Assembly: GCA_913056245.1 (NCBI GenBank)
Contig: CAJXME010000025.1
Coordinates: 1-9,711 of the forward strand
DNA length: 9,711 bases
Reading direction: 5' to 3'
Source of the DNA: an uncultured Alphaproteobacteria bacterium
GTDB taxonomy: Bacteria; Pseudomonadota; Alphaproteobacteria; Puniceispirillales; UBA1172
The translations under genes and the position numbers were made by a program. The stretch's first letter is position 1; every line of letters starts with the position of its first letter. The notes beneath the pieces were generated by a model. It was not told where the DNA came from. It worked only from the letters and a program-made list of their open reading frames with translations, and did no database searches. Positions 6,895 through 9,711 of the stretch are shown one piece after another.

Positions 6895-6909
6895 GCTAAT
6901 CAAAGGCAT

Positions 6910-6976
6910 GAACAGCGTAAAAACTGTTCTCTAGGCTGGTGAAAAACAGGTTAAGACCAGCAGAAGAAGAAAGAGG
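6910..6976 (+). promoter_or_regulatory. Structured dnaK 5' leader
   Basis: The presumed leader contains several short complementary arms: GAACAG (6910-6915) with CTGTTC (6924-6929), and GCTGGT (6935-6940) with ACCAGC (6956-6961). A second AACAG at 6945-6949 competes for the same CTGTT. The TCTCT at 6928-6932 can pair, with one G-U, to AGAGG at 6972-6976, the Shine-Dalgarno of dnaK five bases before its ATG. These arms could form mutually exclusive folds that mask or free the ribosome-binding site. The stems are short, and no known thermometer class such as ROSE is recognised. Confidence 0.3.
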
Positions 6977-6981
6977 CTACT

Positions 6982-8919
6982 ATGGGTAAAGTCATTGGAA
7001 TCGATTTGGGCACCACCAATTCCTGCGTTGCGGTGATGGATGGCAGTTCCGCTAAAGTAATCGAAAACGCAGAAGGCGCACGGACAACACCGTCCATGGT
7101 TGCTTTTGCTGATGGTGGCGAGCGTTTGGTGGGTCAACCGGCAAAGCGTCAGGCGGTCACCAACCCTGAAAATACGCTTTTTGCGATTAAGCGTCTGATT
7201 GGCCGCCGTCACAACGATGATGCGTCCAAGAAATTCGCCAAACTGGTCCCTTACAAGACCGTGGCGGCGGATAATGGCGACAGTTGGGTCGAAGCGCAAG
7301 GCGAACAATATTCCCCCAGCCAAGTGTCCAGTTTCATCCTGCGCAAATTGAAAGAAGACGCCGAAGCCTTCTTGGGCGAAAGCGTGACGGAAGCGGTGAT
7401 CACCGTGCCTGCCTATTTCAACGATGCTCAGCGTCAAGCGACGAAAGACGCGGGTAAAATTGCTGGCCTTGATGTGTTGCGGATCATCAACGAGCCCACC
7501 GCGGCGGCACTCGCCTATGGCCTTGATAAGAAAGAATCTGGCACGATTGCGGTTTACGACCTTGGCGGCGGCACGTTTGACGTGTCGATCCTTGAGGTTG
7601 GCGATGGCGTCTTTGAAGTGAAATCCACCAATGGCGATACCTTCCTTGGCGGTGAAGACTTTGACCAACGCATCATTGATTTCTTGGCCGATGAATTCAA
7701 AAAAGAAAATGGCATTGATTTGCGCGACGATAAACTGGCGCTTCAGCGTCTGAAAGAAGCCGCGGAAAAAGCCAAAATCGAATTGTCGAGCGCAACGCAA
7801 ACCGATGTGAACCTGCCGTTCATCACCGCCGATCAATCGGGGCCAAAGCACCTCAATGTTAAAATGTCCCGGGCGAAACTGGAATCACTGGTTGAAGACC
7901 TCGTTCAGCGCAGCATTAAGCCTTGCCAAGCGGCGTTGAAAGACGCGGGCATCAAGGCCGAAGATATCGACGAAGTCATCATGGTTGGCGGCATGACGCG
8001 CATGCCCAAAATCATCGAAGTCGTCAAAGATTTCTTCAAGGCTGAACCGCATCGCGGCGTCAACCCTGATGAAGTGGTGGCCTCCGGCGCGGCAATTCAA
8101 GGCGGCGTGCTGAAAGGTGATGTGAAAGATGTCTTGTTGCTTGATGTCACGCCATTGTCCTTAGGCATTGAAACCCTTGGCGGTGTCTTCACCCGCTTGA
8201 TTGATCGCAACACCACGATCCCCACCAAGAAGTCTCAGACTTTCTCAACGGCTGATGACAATCAGACGGCGGTGACGATTCGAGTCTTCCAAGGTGAACG
8301 GGAGATGGCCGCGGATAACAAATTGCTTGGTCAATTTGATCTGGTGGGCATTCCGGCCGCGCCTCGCGGGGTGCCGCAAATCGAGGTGACTTTCGATATT
8401 GACGCCAATGGCATTGTCAATGTCAGCGCCAAAGATAAAGCCACCGGCAAAGAACAGCAGATCAAGATTCAAGCCTCTGGCGGTCTCAGCGATGATGACA
8501 TTGAACAAATGGTCAAAGACGCTGAAGCCCATGCCGAAGACGATAAGAAGCGCCGCGAAAAGGTCGAAGCCCGCAATCAGGCGGAATCCTTGGTTCATGG
8601 CGCGGAAAAATCCCTCGCTGATCTTGGCGATAAAGCCGATCCTGCTCTCAAAGAAGAGGTGGAGAAAGCCGTCGCTGATCTGAAAGAAGCGCTTGCTGAT
8701 GAGGATAATGACGATTTCGGCCCTCAAACCGAAGCGCTGTCTGCGGTGCTGATGAAAATGGGCGAAGCGGCTTACGCGGCGGAACAGGCCGAAGGCGGCG
8801 ATGATGCTAGCGGTCAAGATACCGCCAATGATGCCAGCGCGAATGATGACGGTGTTGTTGACGCCGAATTCGAGGAAGTCGACGACAGTGACGACGATAA
8901 AAAATCAGCAAACAGCTAA
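6982..8919 (+). CDS. dnaK: Molecular chaperone DnaK (Hsp70)
   Basis: DnaK is the ATP-driven Hsp70 chaperone that binds exposed hydrophobic segments of unfolded proteins; DnaJ stimulates its ATPase and GrpE exchanges its nucleotide. The 645-residue product is full length. The nucleotide-binding domain shows GIDLGTTNS (6-14), [20 protein letters not shown] from 139, [13 protein letters not shown] from 168, [14 protein letters not shown] (191-204) and [10 protein letters not shown] from 335. The interdomain linker [12 protein letters not shown] lies at 384-395, followed by the beta-sandwich substrate domain and the helical lid. The acidic tail keeps VVDAEFEEV (625-633), the conserved C-terminal motif of bacterial DnaK. 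The start has AGAGG five bases upstream in a purine-rich run. An RpoH-type promoter precedes the gene, and a hairpin holding its stop codon separates it from dnaJ. Nothing in the protein is unusual. Confidence 0.99.
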   Translation: MGKVIGIDLGTTNSCVAVMDGSSAKVIENAEGARTTPSMVAFADGGERLVGQPAKRQAVTNPENTLFAIKRLIGRRHNDDASKKFAKLVPYKTVAADNGDSWVEAQGEQYSPSQVSSFILRKLKEDAEAFLGESVTEAVITVPAYFNDAQRQATKDAGKIAGLDVLRIINEPTAAALAYGLDKKESGTIAVYDLGGGTFDVSILEVGDGVFEVKSTNGDTFLGGEDFDQRIIDFLADEFKKENGIDLRDDKLALQRLKEAAEKAKIELSSATQTDVNLPFITADQSGPKHLNVKMSRAKLESLVEDLVQRSIKPCQAALKDAGIKAEDIDEVIMVGGMTRMPKIIEVVKDFFKAEPHRGVNPDEVVASGAAIQGGVLKGDVKDVLLLDVTPLSLGIETLGGVFTRLIDRNTTIPTKKSQTFSTADDNQTAVTIRVFQGEREMAADNKLLGQFDLVGIPAAPRGVPQIEVTFDIDANGIVNVSAKDKATGKEQQIKIQASGGLSDDDIEQMVKDAEAHAEDDKKRREKVEARNQAESLVHGAEKSLADLGDKADPALKEEVEKAVADLKEALADEDNDDFGPQTEALSAVLMKMGEAAYAAEQAEGGDDASGQDTANDASANDDGVVDAEFEEVDDSDDDKKSANS

Positions 8920-8932
8920 TCCTGTTTGCTGA
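8899..8932. terminator. Perfect 11-bp hairpin across the dnaK stop codon
   Basis: TCAGCAAACAG (8905-8915) and CTGTTTGCTGA (8922-8932) are exact reverse complements with a 6-base loop, CTAATC, which contains the dnaK stop codon TAA (8917-8919). On the plus strand no T-run follows, so it is not a classic terminator for dnaK; it more likely stabilises the dnaK mRNA 3' end or limits dnaJ expression. On the minus strand the stem is followed directly by six T (complement of 8899-8904), giving the shape of an intrinsic terminator for antisense transcripts. The structure is seen directly; its role is inferred. Confidence 0.65.
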
Positions 8933-8963
8933 CGATTGATGTGTGAGACCGTGAGCGTGACCC

Positions 8964-9711
8964 ATGGCTAAACGTGATTTTTATGAAGTGCTTGGGGTCA
9001 GTAAAGACGCGGATGGCAAAACCATCAAATCCGCTTACCGCAAATTGGCCATGCAATATCATCCGGATCGCAATCCGGATGATAAATCGGCTGAAGATAA
9101 ATTCCGCGAAGCCACGGAAGCTTACGATGTCTTAAAAGACGATCAAAAACGCGCCGCTTATGATCGCATGGGCCACGCGGCTTTTGATCAATCGGCAGGC
9201 TTCGGTGGTGGGGCTGGCGGCTTTGGCGCTGGGTTTGGTGCGGGCGGCTTTTCCGATATTTTTGACGAAATGTTCTCTGACTTCATGGGAGGGCGCGGTG
9301 GCGGTCGTAAGGCCAATACCAAGGGCGCGGATTTGCGCTATGACCTCGATATTTCCCTTGAAGAAGCGTTTCACGGCGATAACAAAACCATCACCATCCC
9401 AGTGGCGATCCGTTGCGAGACTTGCGATGGTTCTGGCGCGGCGAAAGGCTCAAGCCCCGTCAATTGCGGCACTTGCGGCGGCCATGGCAAAGTGCGCGCC
9501 CAACAAGGCTTCTTCACCGTGGAACGAACCTGCCCCGCTTGTCAGGGGCAAGGCCAAACCATCTCATCTCCTTGCGGCGATTGCGGCGGTCAAGGCCGGG
9601 TGCAGAAAAACCGCACCCTCAATGTCAATGTTCCGGCGGGGGTTGATACCGGCACGCGGATAAGATTGTCAGGCGAAGGCGAAGCCGGTTTGCGCGGCGG
9701 CGCGCCCGGCG
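8964..9711 (+). CDS. dnaJ: Chaperone DnaJ (Hsp40), N-terminal part, runs off the window
   Basis: DnaJ delivers unfolded clients to DnaK and stimulates its ATP hydrolysis. The first 249 codons are present and the frame is open to the right edge. The J domain covers residues 1-70 with the essential HPD at 33-35. A Gly/Phe-rich linker follows (about 79-115). All four CxxCxGxG zinc-finger repeats are intact, at C151-G158, C168-G175, C190-G197 and C204-G211, so this is a type I DnaJ. The start of the C-terminal client-binding domain ([15 protein letters not shown]) is visible; the remainder and the stop lie outside the window. ATG 8964 begins the standard [13 protein letters not shown]-terminus, but no good Shine-Dalgarno precedes it, only GTGAG eight bases upstream. 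It follows dnaK by 44 bases with a hairpin between, so it is probably co-transcribed and expressed at a lower level than dnaK. Confidence 0.98.
   Translation, partial: MAKRDFYEVLGVSKDADGKTIKSAYRKLAMQYHPDRNPDDKSAEDKFREATEAYDVLKDDQKRAAYDRMGHAAFDQSAGFGGGAGGFGAGFGAGGFSDIFDEMFSDFMGGRGGGRKANTKGADLRYDLDISLEEAFHGDNKTITIPVAIRCETCDGSGAAKGSSPVNCGTCGGHGKVRAQQGFFTVERTCPACQGQGQTISSPCGDCGGQGRVQKNRTLNVNVPAGVDTGTRIRLSGEGEAGLRGGAPG

Noticed and set aside
6931..7851. 306-codon open frame on the minus strand opposite dnaK
   Set aside because: Long antisense open frames opposite Hsp70 genes are a familiar by-product of their codon use. The predicted protein shows no family motif, and dnaK on the other strand is unambiguous.
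8245..8817. 190-codon minus-strand open frame opposite the 3' half of dnaK
   Set aside because: A shadow of dnaK codon bias; it has no recognisable domain and no promoter or ribosome-binding site.

Overview
The window carries an ordinary chromosomal housekeeping and heat-shock locus of an alphaproteobacterium. The evidence is the combination rsmI | lppC-like activator, rph-rdgB-hemW, hrcA-grpE and dnaK-dnaJ, the family signatures in each protein, and an RpoH-type promoter of the alphaproteobacterial form in front of dnaK. Intermediate GC and the protein style suggest a Rhodospirillales- or SAR116-like lineage, but this is only an impression. I see no phage, insertion sequence, CRISPR array, toxin-antitoxin or defence genes.

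Layout. Bases 1-178 are a segment I cannot assign; it replaces the expected continuation of rsmI. Bases 176-421 (minus strand) are the N-terminal 81 codons of rsmI (16S rRNA methyltransferase), which stop at the edge of that segment. From about 535 to 2364 (plus) is an LpoA/LppC-type lipoprotein. It converges on the minus-strand operon rph -> rdgB -> hemW (4919 down to 2361), and the two stop codons share the four bases TTAA. A 96-base divergent spacer separates rph from hrcA and contains a tandem 11-base repeat. From 5016 to the right edge, all on the plus strand, lie hrcA, grpE, dnaK and the first 249 codons of dnaJ.

How the genes work together. DnaK is the Hsp70 ATPase, DnaJ its J-domain co-chaperone and GrpE its nucleotide exchange factor, so together they form the complete folding machine. 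HrcA is a heat-shock repressor. No CIRCE operator is visible here, so its targets (usually groESL in this group) are probably elsewhere, and this locus appears to be driven by RpoH-type promoters upstream of dnaK and probably grpE. The rph-rdgB-hemW operon covers tRNA 3'-end trimming, clearance of non-canonical nucleotides and heme trafficking. These jobs are unrelated to each other, but the arrangement is recurrent in alphaproteobacteria.

The points most worth a second look are the broken rsmI end, which has a perfect hairpin exactly at the junction; the perfect 11-bp hairpin holding the dnaK stop codon in its loop; the two RpoH-like promoters; and the small repeats in the rph/hrcA spacer. 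I did not find a new biological system in this window.
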